Origin: Aegilops tauschii subsp. strangulata
Lineage: Eukaryota; Streptophyta; Magnoliopsida; Poales; Poaceae
Direction: 5' to 3'
Assembly (NCBI RefSeq): GCF_002575655.3
Contig: NC_053037.3
Span: forward strand, 254,791,135-254,855,134
DNA length: 64,000 nt
In this document: piece by piece, positions 42,586 to 55,600 of the stretch
How the letters are laid out: each line of letters opens with the position of its first letter
How positions within the stretch are numbered: the first letter of the stretch is position 1
Translations under genes and position numbers: made by a program
Notes under the pieces: model-generated
Told to the model about the DNA's origin: nothing
Seen by the model: the letters and a program-made list of their open reading frames with translations, nothing else
Databases searched by the model: none

Positions 42586-43194
42586 TGCGTGCATGAAGCC
42601 TTGGACGAAATATACAAGATGCTTTCATAACTTTCGTCCAGAGGCTATTCTAGGTGCTGCGTCACCTTATTATTGGGCCAGGCCCATGTAATTTCGAAAT
42701 ACATAAGTATAGGCTGTTTTTAGAGTCCGTATGTGTGGGGAAACAAGAGATAGGGTTGGTTTCGGACCCCTTCCTCAAGGGCCACGAAATTCCCCCCTCT
42801 TCCTCCATATACAACCCTTAGGGCGTCGTTTAGACTTTGGGTTTTGTTTAGATTAAAAGTTCGCCATAGCTGCAACTTCGCGTACTTCGTTTGTGTTCAG
42901 CGACCAGACAAAGGCGTCACAGAACTCCACCTTGATCAATAAAGCTTTCATCTTATATTCGCAATATCCAGATTGCAATCTCAGTTTCTTGCTTGTTCTT
43001 CGTTTGCTCGCAGGAAACAGACCCTCGTGGTCAGGTTGATCGTGCTCCGGCGTGGTCGATAACCTCTCGGAGTTGGTTTAGCGATTGCTAAGGCGCGACG
43101 TCCTCGCACGTTCGTAGTCGGATCATCAAAGTCGACTTCCATCAAAGCGATATTCATCATCTCATCGAAAGACGGGACACCTTTGCCTCTATCA
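42282..43194 (+). repeat. E 3' LTR
   Basis: 913 bp; two 2-bp deletions relative to the 5' LTR (GATGCTTTCAT and CCATATACAACC). The polyprotein stop is at 42583-42585. Confidence 0.93.
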
Positions 43195-43199
43195 CTTCC

Positions 43200-44001
43200 C
43201 CATCGAGACTAGCCTTTGAGTATTGCCGGCAACGTGACTTGTGCACATTAGAGATCATACTTCCAATAGCATACATACCATACCATCGTGGTGCATATCT
43301 TGGTATCATCTCTTGTGTCACAAGGTTGTCATCGCATATACACAATTGCTATCTTGGTTCGTGAAGTTTTGCATAAGAAAAGAGCTCAAAAGAGAAAGAG
43401 CCAAACAAGCTTTTAAGCAAAAAGGAATGATAAGCAAAGAGCTTATAAGCAAGAACCATAGCATCATACAACATTAAGATTCTCATACTCAATCATCTTG
43501 GATCATATCATCGGAATACCATACATATAGCATACTTGGGATAGAAGTCGTTGCATTTTTGCTTAGTAGGTTGTGCACAAGTTTCGTATCCGCCTATTGT
43601 GCAATCGTGCTAGCGGCTCTCTAGAGTTGTGCAACAAGAGCATTTTCGTGGAATCCAAATTTTGGCTCATTTCCTTGGTTGCATGACCCCACTTATCTAT
43701 TTGCGTGTGTATTTCCGTGTACCATATCTAGCTATTGGTCTACTTCTTGCATTTGCAAATTTGTGAATCTTTTCCAACATTACCGAAGCTCACTAACAAT
43801 TGCATCAAATTTTGCGTCACCATCGTAACCAAGCTCCACTATAAGCTTTTATTTGTGTAGGTGTGAGAACCGACAAGAATTGGTACCAATTGTGCTATTT
43901 CCTTGTTACACATTGAGTGATCATTGATCCATCTTCAACATCGGTCAAGGTACATTTGGTATAAGTTCTTCTCTTTCTCCCACTCACATATTTCGCTTGG
44001 A
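43200..44001 (+). other. D leader, right part
   Basis: AT-rich, no credible gene. Homologous to the minus strand of H at about 32107-32930 (for example CATCGAGACTAGCC and the segment just before the gag ATG), which fixes H and D as relatives. Confidence 0.65.
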
Positions 44002-47000
44002 ATGATGGATAGGCCAAGCTCTTCTACCAACCCACTCTTCCTTGAACAAGACAACGACCCGAACAACTACGTCACCAAGATACACCTATTTGGAACGCAA
44101 CGAGCTTTGCATCAAGAGCAACAAGCAATGAGCGACCACATTGACCATCTCGCCACTGACTTGCGACTCTCCGAGCAACGTACAAGAGACTACTTCGACA
44201 GCAAGCTCGACGAACAAAAGCAAGAGAACAATGCAAGAATGGACGAGATTCGTGCCTTGTTGGTCAACCGCTCTTCTACCACCTCGTCCTACTCAAGACA
44301 GAGCCGCTCAAGTTAACACTTCGACGACACTATCTCCGGCTCAAGTACTCCGACATCGAACACTCCCTGTCATGTCGCGCATCAAGATCGTCAAGCCAAC
44401 CGCAATCCTCTACATGACAACGACTCTCAAGAGCAAGCTCGCGCGCAAGAACATCGACACCGTCAAAACCAAGCTACTTTCGCGCAAGCACAAGAACGGC
44501 AACGTCTACGCCAACAACAAGAGGAAGAGCGAGCGTGCCAACACCAAGATGCACAAGATGTCGAGGCACAACACCAAGGACAACAACTATGTGAAGCTCA
44601 AGCACTTGAGGCGCAACGTGCCCTCCGAGATTCAAGTCGAGCCGTAGCCACGCGCAACCGACAAGCTTGTGAGCAACAAGAAGCGCTTCGCGATGAAGTT
44701 CAAGAGAGGATTTATCAATCATGTGTACGTCGACAAGCTCCTCCACAAGCTCGACAAGCTCCTCCACAAGCTTGACAAGAACCTCAAGTTCACCAAGAGC
44801 ATGAAGACAATGGAAATCCTCCACGACAAGGGAAAGTTGAGGGAGACAATCCTCCTCGTCAAGGACGTCATCACCCTCGACCCCAACACAATGAAGAGAA
44901 ACGCTACGGCAAGCTAAAGTTCACCATGCCCAAGTTTTCCGGAAGCAATGACCCCGAAGAGTACCTTTCATGGGCATTGAAGGTTGAAAAAATCTTCCAC
45001 TTGCACAACTATGAGGAAGAGAAAAAGATCGCGATGGCATCTCTTGAGTTTCAAGACTACGTCCTCATTTGGTGGGAACAAGTCATCGAGCGCCGTGAGG
45101 CAAGAGGAGAACCACCCATCACAACTTGTACGGAAATGAAGGACATCATGAGAGCACGTTCCGTGCCAACCTACTACAACCGCGACCTCTTCAAGAAACT
45201 CCAACTCCTCAAGCAAGGAACAAAGATCGTTGAAGAGTACTACAAAGAAATGGAGATTGCCATGATACGAGCCAATGTCACGAAAGATGATGAGCAAACT
45301 ATGGCATGTTTCTTGAATGGACTCAATCACCCTATCAAGAAGATCGCCGACTTCCAACAATACTCGAACCTCATCGAGCTAGTGCATCAAGCTACCAAGG
45401 CGGAACGTCAAGTGCAAGATGACTTCAAATATGCTAAGTTCTCATCCAAGTCCTACGGTTTCTCCAACTCTCAAGCTTCAACGACTCCAACACCTTCTAC
45501 CTCAACCAAGCCATCTACAATCAACGGCGACAAGTCTAGTTATAAGAAAACTTCGACAACCTCAGGTCGTCCTCCTACTACAAGCAACTTCAAGCTGAGA
45601 GCTTCATCATCATCTACTCCGACCGATGAGACCATCAAGACAAGTTCCTTTAAATGCTTCGCATGCGGCGGCCGAGGTCACAAGTCCTTCAAATGTACAA
45701 ACAAGCGCACCATGATCTTCAATGACGATGATACATATGACTCCATGAGTGAAGGAGAAATGGAAGCACTTGAGCAAGTGGCCATGCACCCGCAAGTGAA
45801 CGAATATGAAGATGATCAAGTCTTTTGTGACAAAGATCCGAGACCCGCTCTTGTTGTCTCTAAGGTCTTGACACTTCAACATCAACAAGACGAAGGCCAA
45901 CGATGCCATATCTTCCACACCAAGGCCGGCATCAATGGAAGGTCCATCAAGGTCATCATTGATGCAGGGAGTCGCCATAACTTGGCTAGTGAAGAACTAT
46001 GCTCCAAGCTCCAATTGGTCAAGATGAAGCACCCACATCCCTAAAAAGTTCAATGGCTTAGCGACTCCGGCACTATCCAAGTCGAGCATATGGTGCAAGT
46101 CTCCTTCAAGATCGGAGCTTATGAAGACACTTTGGAGTGTGATGTCGTTCCGATGTCCGTTTGCTACCTCCTTCTTGGACGACCATGGCAATTTGACCGT
46201 GGTGTCATCCACAACGGACGAACAAATCACTATAGCTTCAAGATGAAAGGAAAAGAGAACGCGCTACGACCTATGTCTCCAAACCAAGTGATCGCCGACA
46301 AGCAAGCCACCCATCATGGAGAGAATAGTGAGAGAGCGAACCACCAAAAGGAGAGTGAGCGCCACAAGCCCAAATTGAGTGCCTCCACGATGAGCGACAA
46401 GAAAAATCTAGTCCTATTTGCCACCAAAAGTGAGATGAGAGAAGTGTGTGATAACCCATCAAGTGTCATGCACTATGTCCTTTTGTGCAAGGACGAGGCA
46501 CGAAAAGCTAACACCTCTCACAATCTACCTTTAGTGTTATCTTATCTATTGAAAGAATTCCAAGACGTTTTCCCCGACGAGCTACCTCCGGGTCTACCTC
46601 CACTACGAGGCATCGAACACCGAATCGACCTCATCCCCGGAGCACCCCTTCCGAACAAGGCTCCCAACCGCGTCAACCCCGAGGAAACTAAGGAGATCCA
46701 ATGACAAGTACAACAACTCATCGACAACGGCCATGTACGAGAAAGTTTGAGCCCTTGTGCCGTTCTGGTAATCCTTGTTCCCAAGAAAGATGGTACATTT
46801 CACATGTGTTCTGATTGTTCTCCTATCAATGCTATTACCCTGCGTTGTCGTTACCCTATTCCACGCTTAGATGATATGCTAGATGAGCTTAGCGGAGCCA
46901 CCATTTTCTCTAAGATTGATCTTAAAAGTGGCTACTATCAAATATGCATCCAAGAAGGTGATGAATTGAAAACCACATTTAAGACCAAATTTGGCTTATA

Positions 47001-49498
47001 TGAATGGCTTTTTATGCAAATGGGTTTATCTGAAGAACTCGGTACCTTCATGCGACTAATGCATTTTGTTTTTCGACCCTATATTGGTGTATTTGTTGTG
47101 GTCTACTTTGACGACATTCTTGTGTTTAGAAAATCTCTCAAAGATCATGTCACCCATCTTAGAACCGTGTTGCAAACTCTTAGAAAAGAGAGCCTTTATG
47201 CTATATGGACAAATGCCTTTTTGGTGTTGATAAGCTTGTTTTCTTGGGTTTTGTTGTGTCTTCTAAGGGTGTCCATGTTGATGAATCTAAGATCAATGCT
47301 ATTAAAACTTGGCCCCAACCAACCAACTTGCAACAAGTGCGTACTTTTCTTGGTTTAGCCGTTTTCTATCGTAGATTTGTGAAGGATTTTAGCACAATTG
47401 CTTCACCTTTGCATGCTTTGAGTAAGAAAAATGCACCTTTTGTTTGGGGACCATCCCAAGATATCGCATTTAATGAGCTTAAGAATTTGCTTACTCATGC
47501 TCCCGTGCTTGCATTAACCAACTTTGACAAACCTTTTGAAGTTCATTGCGATGCTAGGAGTAATGGCATAGGAGGTGTGTTAACGCAAGAGAAGCGCCCC
47601 ATAGCATACTTTAGTGAGAAACTCTCCGGAGCGCAACTCAACTATCCCATCTATGACAAAGAGCTATATGCTTTAGTACGAGTTTTGCGTGAATGGGAAC
47701 ATTATCTTCTACCTCATGAATTTATCATTCATACCGATCATGAAATGATTAAGTATCTTAAGGTCAAACTAAGTTGAAAAAGCGTCATGCTAAATGGAGT
47801 GAATTCCTTGAGTCATTTCCTTATGTCATCAAGTATATCAAAGGAAAGGAAAATGTTGTGGCGGATGCGCTTTCCCGTATATGCATGCTTGTTACTCAAC
47901 TTGAATTGAATTTCATTGGCTTTGAGCACATAAAAGAATTGTATGCGCACGATCCTACTTTTGCTATTCCTTATGCCAAGTGTTTGACGCATCCATCTTG
48001 GGAACGTTATTACATCAAAGATGCCTATCTTATGAGAGCTAACAAACTTTGCATCCCCGAGTCTTCTCTTCGTTTGTTACTTTTGCAAGAATCTCATGGA
48101 GGAGGACTAATGGGACACTTTAGACGCGACAAGACATATGCTACGCTCTCCAAGAACTATTTTTGGCCCAAGATGTTCCGTGACGTCTCACGCTTCACCA
48201 ACCGATGTTCGACATGTCGCAAAGCTAAGTCCAAAGCTCAATCTCATGGTCTATATACACCCCTTCCAATTCCATGTCACCCATGGGAAGATATTAGCAT
48301 GGATTTTGTACTTGGTTTGCCTGGGACTAGAAATGGAAAGGATTCCGTGTTTGTTGTTGTGGACCGATTCTCCAAAATGGCACATTTCATACCATGCAAC
48401 AAGATAGACGATGCTTCACATATTGCAAATCTTTTTTGTAGGGAAATCTTGCGCCTACATGGAGTGCGAGAGACGATTGTCTCGGACCGCGACGTCAAGT
48501 TCTTGAGTTACTTTTGGAAGACCTTATGCGCCAAGCTCGGAATCAAGCTACTATTCTCCGTGGCATACCATCCACAAACCGACGGCCAAACCGAAGTGAT
48601 GAACCGAACGCTCTCCACTCTACTATGCGTGTTAATCAAGAGGAACATCAAGGAGTGGGAAGAGTGCCTACCCATCATCCAGTACGCCTACAACCGCGCA
48701 AGACATTCGACTACCGGCAAGTCCCCCTTCGAGGTCGTCTACGGTTTCAACCCATTGTCCCCATTGGACATTCTTCCTCTACCACTACAATAGCGCATCA
48801 ACATGGATGCGAGTGCCCGAGTGAACTATCTCAAGAAGATGCATGAAGATATAAGGCACACAATCGAGCACCAAGTACAACAACTCGCGACAAAGCTCAA
48901 CGTCAACAAGCAACCCATGACATTCAACATTGGTGATCTTGTGTGGCTACACCTTCGCAAGGAATGCTTCCCGAACGAACGCAAGTCAAAACTTCTACCA
49001 CGAGCCGATAGACCCTTCAAGGTGCTAGCACGCTACAACAACAACAACGCTTACAAGATCGACCTCCCGCGCGACAAGTACAACGTGAGCGACGTCTTCA
49101 ATGTCGAGAATCTTTCGCCCTACCATGGTGATGAAGATTTCAATCCGAAGTCGGATCTTTCCCAAGGGGGAGATGATGCGGAGCATCCCAAGGTCATCCC
49201 CAATGACCTACCTACGTCTCCCACGACACCACTTGGACCAATGACAAGAGCACGAGCAAAGGCTATCAAAGATAAGGTGAACTCGCTCCTTTCCGAACTA
49301 CCACTTTCTATACATGAGACATGGCTGCTGCCTCAAGCGGAACACTATGTGCGATCAGGTACTTGGAGGAAAGCCATGGAACATCTACATCCAATGGACA
49401 AGACGGCGAGGACACCAAGTGTGAAGGACAAGAAGAAGAGCTGCCACGGAAGCTACAACCACCGGACGACAGGTCGGGACCGGACATCCGTCACCTGA
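44002..49498 (+). pseudogene. D gag-pol polyprotein, degenerate
   Basis: The start is at 44002. Gag has a long Gln-rich segment (about 44330-44770), a capsid-like domain (44926-45430) and a zinc knuckle C-x2-C-x4-H-x4-C (45658-45700). Protease has IIDAG near 45960. RT has YFDD near 47105. RNase H, the HHCC finger (48095-48220), the D,D,E integrase core (48300-48600), a basic C-terminal module and a GPMTRARAK tail in the 3' LTR follow. In-frame stops: 44314-44316, 44773-44775 (CGA to TGA in a repeated CAAGCTCGACAAG), 46042-46044, 46702-46704 and 48791-48793. Frame shifts lie near 47210 and 47775. The LTR-encoded tail reads through the palindrome cluster to 49498. Not functional. Confidence 0.92.
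49164..49173 (+). other. Polypurine tract of D
   Basis: AAGGGGGAGA directly before the LTR TG. In the polyprotein frame it encodes QGGD, parallel to the coding tract of family B and element A. Confidence 0.85.
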
Positions 49499-50223
49499 AG
49501 CCCAACCTACCCAAGTCCCAGCCAACGCAAGCTACAGCGAGCGGACGTACGGCCAGGACTGGACGACCGGCCACACCTACCAGCAAGCGGACGACCGACC
49601 AGGACCGGACATCCGGCGCCACCACACCCGAGCCAAAATTAGCGGAAGTCCGAAGGCACCGGACGTCCGGCGCCACCTTCACAGAACGGAAATTGCGGAA
49701 GTCCGGCGACCACCGGACGTCCGGAAGCCCACGAGCCACCGGACTACCGGTCCCCAGCGGACGTCCGATACCTGTCTGCGTACAGTTATGGGCCAGAGGC
49801 CCATGTACCCCTTCACTTCGCCCCCATTTGCACTAAGACTATAAATAGACCTCCTCCTCCTAGTTATGGTTAGCATTGTGATATCTCATATGTGAGATAG
49901 AGCCTCGCTCATCCATCCGGATCTGCTCCTTCGAGAGAGACTGTCGCCTCTTCGGAGAAGATCGACTTGGATTCAAGACCCCTAACGGGAAGACCTCAAG
50001 ACCTCCTCACGGAGAAGAACCGATTACCTATGTATCGTCCTTTTTTGGATTCAAATCGTGTATCTCCTAGTGTTTCGAGAATCTTGCATATGTGTGACCC
50101 ACTCTTGTTGGTTGAGTGATTTCTCTCTCGTTTTCCCTCGTGTTCCCCTCATGTTCTTCGTGTTCATCGTAGGATCCCCTCCAATCGTGAAAGATCGGGC
50201 CACTAGGGTTCTACCCTACATCA
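49174..50223 (+). repeat. D 3' LTR
   Basis: 1050 bp, same ends as the 5' LTR, with many substitutions and small indels between the two, so D is the older host of E. The palindrome cluster is at 49459-49770 and the TATA box CTATAAATAG at about 49838. Confidence 0.92.
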
Positions 50224-50228
50224 CTTAG

Positions 50229-50476
50229 GGTGCTGTGAGGAGAGCTCGACCGATGACGAAAGCTCCTCCTCAAGCGATAGCGACGAGGAGGACAGTGACG
50301 GCGATGACGACGACACCGACCAGAGGGCGATGCCATTGACTCCGGCTGAACATCAGCCGGACCGTCACCGTCAGGCGGCCGCAGCACCATCTGCATCTAC
50401 ACCTCCTCTCCGGCAAGGTGATTTGCCGGGGAGTTGGGAGCAGGGGTGGAGGTGGTGCCTCCGGCTCCTCCAGCAG
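50229..50476 (+). pseudogene. B3-domain-like gene fragment, part 2 (acidic Ser-rich tail)
   Basis: Continues part 1 after removal of D: LGCCEESSTDDESS, then alternating Ser/Asp/Glu, then a Pro/Gln-rich region ending RLLQQ. The frame is open over the whole 248 bp and is split by F at 50476 (TSD AGCAG). The acidic serine tail after the B3-like fold suggests a regulatory or disordered region. Confidence 0.6.
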
Positions 50477-51393
50477 TGATGAGGACATCCATACCATTGT
50501 TACACCCACAGGCCCTGCTGCTATACATACTGGACCAATTACTAGAGCTCGCGCACGCCAATTAAATTACCAGGTACTTTCGTTTCTTGGTAATGATTCT
50601 AATGTTCATGAGAATATGATGCTGCCTAAATTGGATACATTTGTTTTGCTTACAAATGAAGGGCCTAGCTTTGAGAAGGATGAACATTGGAGCAAGAACA
50701 AGCATGGAGATGATGGCATGCGCATGGGGAACAAGAACGGAGTTACAAGTGATGATTTCAGGACGTTGAAGCCACCATAATGCGTGCATGAAGCCTTGGA
50801 CGAAATATACAAGATGCTACTTCATAACTTTCGTCCAGAGGCTATTCTAGGTGCTGCGTCACCTTATTATTGGGCCAGGCCCATGTAATTTCTAAATACA
50901 TAAGTATAGGCTGTTTTTAGAGTCCGTATGTGTGGGGAAACAAGAGATAGGGTTGGTTTCGGACCCCTTCCTCAAGGGCCACGAAATTCCCCCCTCTTCC
51001 TCCATATATACAGCCCTTAGGGCGTCGTTTAGACTTTGGGTTTTGTTTAGATTAAAAGTTCGCCATAGCTGCAACTTCGCGTACTTCGTTTGTGTTCAGC
51101 GACAAGACAAAGGCGTCACAGAACTCCACCTTGATCAATAAAGCTTTCATCTTATATTCGCAATATCCAGATTGCAATCTCAGTTTCTTGCTTGTTCTTC
51201 GTTTGCTCGCAGGAAACAGACCCTCGTGGTCAGGTTGATCGTGCTCCGGCGTGGTCGATAACCTCTCGGAGTTGGTTTAGCGATTGCTAAGGCGCGACGT
51301 CCTCGCACGTTCATAGTCGGATCGTCAAAGTAGACTTCCACCAAAGCGATATCCATCATCTCATCGAAAGACGGGACACCTTTGCCTCTATCA
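50477..51393 (+). repeat. F 5' LTR
   Basis: 917 bp; TATA-like at 51003, AATAAA at 51137-51142. Starts TGATGAGGACATCCAT, shared with the F 3' LTR only. Confidence 0.93.
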
Positions 51394-52602
51394 AGTGGTA
51401 TCAGATTTCCAGGTTGCTCGGTGAGATTTTACAGTTTTTCGTAGTTTAGATCGAGTCTGTTCTTCATACCTACAGTCCACGAAAAAGCCACAAAAAAAAA
51501 TTAGGGTTAGTTCATCATATCCGAACCAATCTGAGCCTTTGCATAATCTTTTTAGGGTTTTTGCTTTGTTGAATTTGCGGTTGCATCGTCGTGTCAAGTT
51601 GCTGGTCTTAGAGTCTAGTCTTTTAGAGTTTCGAGTTCTGGTCATAAGTTGTCACGCCGCCGCCGCACCATCATCATCGCCTTGCCATCTACCACCATTG
51701 ATCATCCGCCACCGCTCTGAATCCGTATCCATATAGCACCACCGATCCGTATCCATATACCACTACCGCTACCATATACCACCACCGCTGCCATATCCTA
51801 CCGCCATATATCCACCACCAATCCGAGTTCTTTTCATATTCGGTTGGTTTTAGCGATCCATATATTTTCCGTTTCGTGTTTCCTTGCCTGAGTAGGTCTC
51901 GAGAAAAAAAAAAGAGTCTGCAGACCCCCGGGCAGTTTTTAGGCCAAAATTTCGGCAACCAAAAATATTTTTTCCCTATCCTATTTTTAGGCCCCGGGTA
52001 GTGTTTTGAGACACTCGCCATCATAGTGATTTTTTGTCGCACTTTTTCGTCGTCGCTGCCCTGATTTCCGAAAAAAATAGTCAAAAATTTTTGTGCCCAT
52101 CCTGTCAGTTTGACCTGGGAAGAGTTTTGAGACACTCGCCATTATAGTGATTTTTCACAAAAAAAAAGAGGAGCGCAAAAAAAAAGAGCGAATTTTTTTT
52201 CCAGAGTGTGCTTTTCCCTTGTTTACGTGCAGCGCCGTGATTTTATTAGTGTTCTAGGCTCGCGTCTCTAGCACGGTCTAGCCTAGGACCAGCACAGTAC
52301 CGTCGTTGAGCGTTTATTCAACTTTGCATCTCTGAATTGATTATTGCTTACCATTTTGCTACCATATTATAAGCCTTCCCAGCTCCACATAAGTCTACAT
52401 CGTGCGTTTGACTCTCCCTGGTAATCGCTATATCCAAGCTTTGAGAGTTTTTGACTACAACGGTTGCCGATCACCACCTGCTGCTGGGTAAGAACTGGTA
52501 AGAATTTGAGATCCGCTTGAAGGTTTTGTGACACACCACCATCACCACCACTTCTAGTAGTCTGCAGGATCATATTCTTTTGTGTTTCTATTGCTGCTAA
52601 CC
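51394..52602 (+). other. F 5' leader
   Basis: Primer-binding site at 51396, two 24-bp minisatellite units at about 51719-51766, duplicated TTTTGAGACACTCGCCAT motif (52004 and 52126), A-rich runs at 52160-52200. No gene. Confidence 0.65.
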
Positions 52603-55600
52603 ATGGCAGGTTCACAAGCCGATGAGACTGATTGGGAGAACATGACGAACAAGGAGTTGCATGATAAATTTCAGCAAATGATGAGTGGCCAGGTGGGAGA
52701 TGTGCTAAACAGATTTGAAGAGGCTATGGAGAAGATAGATGCCGTGGAGAAGTCGTTTGAGACAAAGCTAGATAACAAGTTTACTGAATTACTCAAGCGT
52801 CTTCCCCAACCACCACCGGCTGCACATGTCGCACCTCTACAACAACAACAACCACATCTCCAACGCCGCCTTCCAAATCAAGTGCGACGGGCACAGCGCG
52901 TTCCAATTGAGATTGGTCAAAATTCGGGTGCTACTGCACCTACTGTTGATGCTTCTTTGGCTCCTGCTCCTGCGGCGGCTGAGGAGGATGACGATTATGC
53001 GGGCGATTATGAGGATGAGGTTGATCAAAATCAGAATTACGTGCAGCCACCAGCACCACCACCAGCAGGTCGACCTCAGGTATATATTCGCAACGGTAGG
53101 CCGGCACCACCACCTCAGGTACGAGATCATGACCATCTCCCTAAACTGAAATTGAATATTCCACCATTTGAGGGTAGATATGTTCCTGATATATATCAGT
53201 TAGAAACTGAACAACGATTTACATGTTTACAATATCCTGAGGAGAGACGTGTTCCTGCTGTTGTTTGTGCTTTCACTAGCTTTGCATATGTTTGGTGGTC
53301 TGAACATTGTGGATTATATCCTGTTCCAGCTACTTGAGCTACTTTGAAAACTGCTATGCGTACTCGTTGGGTTCCACCATATTATCAACGTGAATTACTT
53401 CAAAAATTGCAGCGTTTAAGACAAGGGAAAAATTCTGTAGAAGAATATTATCAGGAATTACAAACTGGCATGATTAGATGTGGTATTGTTGAGGAGAATG
53501 AAGCTATGCTTGCACGTTTTATGGGTGGATTAAATAAAGAGATTCAGACCATTCTAGAGTATAAGGATTATAATAATATCACTCGTTTATTCCATCTTGC
53601 TTGTAAAGCTGAACATGAAGTGCAGGACCGACAGCCATTGGCGCGAACTAACTTTTCTGCAGGTCGACCTTCATCATGGACACCGCGTGCATCTTCTACT
53701 TCCACTTCACCATCACCTCCATCAGGTGCCACCTCCAGCCGTGATACAAGAAAGCAGGCACAACCACCACTCTCTGCCAAGAGCACACCTGCCGGGCCTG
53801 CGCAGAGCTCTTCTTCTTCCATGGCATCGACAGGGCACACAAGTGATATTATTTGTCGTCGTTGTAAAGGAAGAGGACATTTTGCGAGAGAATGCAAATC
53901 TCAGCGTGTCATGATTGCTACTGAGGATGGTGGGTATGAGTCCGCTAGTGACTATGATGAGGAGACTTTGGCTCTTATTACACGTGAAGAACATGGTGGA
54001 GATGATTCTGAAAATGAGACGCAATACATGGCTCCTGAAGACGCTGACAGGTATGAATGTTTAGTTGCTCAACTTGTTTTGAGTGTGCAGGTCACACAAG
54101 CAGAGCAAAATCAGAGGCATAATTTGTTCCATACAAAGGGAGTTGTGAAGGAACGTTCTGTTCGCGTCATCATAGATGGAGGGAGCTGTAACAACTTGGC
54201 TAGCATGGAGATGGTGGAGAAGCTATCTCTCACCACAAGACCACATCCACATCCTTACTACATCCAATGGTTCAACAACAGCGGCAAGGTTAAGGTAACG
54301 CGTACTGTTCGTGTGCATTTTAGTATCTCTACATATGCTGATTATGTTGATTGTGATGTGGTACCCATGCAAGCATGTTCCTTATTACTAGGTAGACCAT
54401 GGCAATTTGATAAAAATTCTGTACACCATGGTAGAAACAATCAGTATACTCTTGTTCATAAGGATAAAAATATTACTTTGCTTCCTATGACTCCTGATTC
54501 CATTTTGAAAGATGACATTAATAGAGCTAATAAAGCAAAACAGGAGAAAAATAAGAGTGAAAATCAGATTGTGGCAAAGGAATTTGAGCAACAAATGAAA
54601 CCTAATACTAAACCATCTAGTGTTGTTTCTGAAATTAAATTGAAAAGTGCATGTTTACTTGCCACAAAATCTGATATTGATGAACTAGATTTCAGCAAAT
54701 TTGTTTGCTATGCTTTTGTGTGCAAAGAGGCATTATTTTCATTCGAGGACGTGCCTTCCTCTTTGCCCCCTGCTGTCACTAACATTTTGCAGGAGTTCGC
54801 TGACGTCTTCCCACAAGACGTGCCACCGGGATTACCACCTATTCGAGGGATTGAGCATCAAATTGACTTAATTCCCGGTGCATCGCTACCCAACCATGCA
54901 CCATACCGTACCAATCCAGAGGAGACGAAGGAGATTATGCGTCAAGTACAGGAGCTGCTCGACAAAGGTTATATACGCGAATCTCTTAGTCCTTGTGTTG
55001 TTCCTATTATACTCGTGCCTAAAAAGGATGGTACGTCGCGTATGTGTGTTGATTGTAGAGGCATTAATAATATTACTATTCGTTATCGTCATCCTATTCC
55101 TAGGCTAGATGATATGCTTGATGAATTGAGTGGCTCTACAATATTCTCCAAAGTTGATTTGCGTAGTGGATACCATCAAATTCGTAAGAAATTGGGAGAT
55201 GAATGGAAAACTGCATTTAAAACTAAGTTTGGTTTATATGAGTGGTTAGTCATGCCTTTTGGGTTAACTAATGCACCTAGTACTTTCATGAGACTAATGA
55301 ACGAAGTTTTACGTGCTTTCATTGGACGATTTGTGGTAGTCTATTTTGATGATATACTGATTTATAGCAAATCTTTGGAAGAACATTTGGAACATTTACG
55401 TGCTGTTTTTATTGCTCTACGTGATGCACGTTTGTTTGGTAACCTTGGGAAGTGCACCTTTTGCACCGACCGAGTATGTTTTCTTGGCTATGTTGTTACT
55501 CCACAGGGAATTGAAGTTGATAAAGCCAAGATTGAAGCTATTGAGAGTTGGCCGCAGCCCAAAACGGTCACACAAGTGCGGAGTTTTCTTGGACTCGCTG

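Larger units (their letters stand above)
37001..43194 (+). mobile_element. Family-B gypsy copy E, internally deleted but with an open reading frame
   Basis: 6194 bp with TSD CTTCC (36996-37000 and 43195-43199) inside D. The LTRs (917 and 913 bp) differ by about two substitutions and two 2-bp indels, so the insertion is young. 1698 bp of pol are missing compared with B, between two copies of a 9-bp direct repeat. The remaining frame is intact over 1141 codons. It needs RT and integrase from another copy. Confidence 0.93.
35234..50223 (+). mobile_element. Gypsy retrotransposon D (autonomous ancestor, decayed), interrupted by E
   Basis: TSD CTTAG (35229-35233 and 50224-50228). LTRs are 35234-36288 and 49174-50223. 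The primer-binding region follows the 5' LTR and the polypurine tract AAGGGGGAGA precedes the 3' LTR. Gag-pol lies at 44002-49498 with many stops and frameshifts. Element E is inserted in the leader (TSD CTTCC). Without E and its duplication, D is about 8.8 kb. The domain order and LTR-encoded TRARAK tail match family B, but the nucleotide sequence is well diverged, so D is a separate family. Confidence 0.92.

Noticed and set aside
52837..53136. Antisense ORFs of 99-136 residues repeated in every family-B copy (also 16578-16877, 21535-21834, 39394-39693, 61487-61786)
   Set aside because: They are shadows of the Pro/Gln/Ala-rich gag linker in another frame; repetition follows from the copies themselves, and no own start context or motif is seen.
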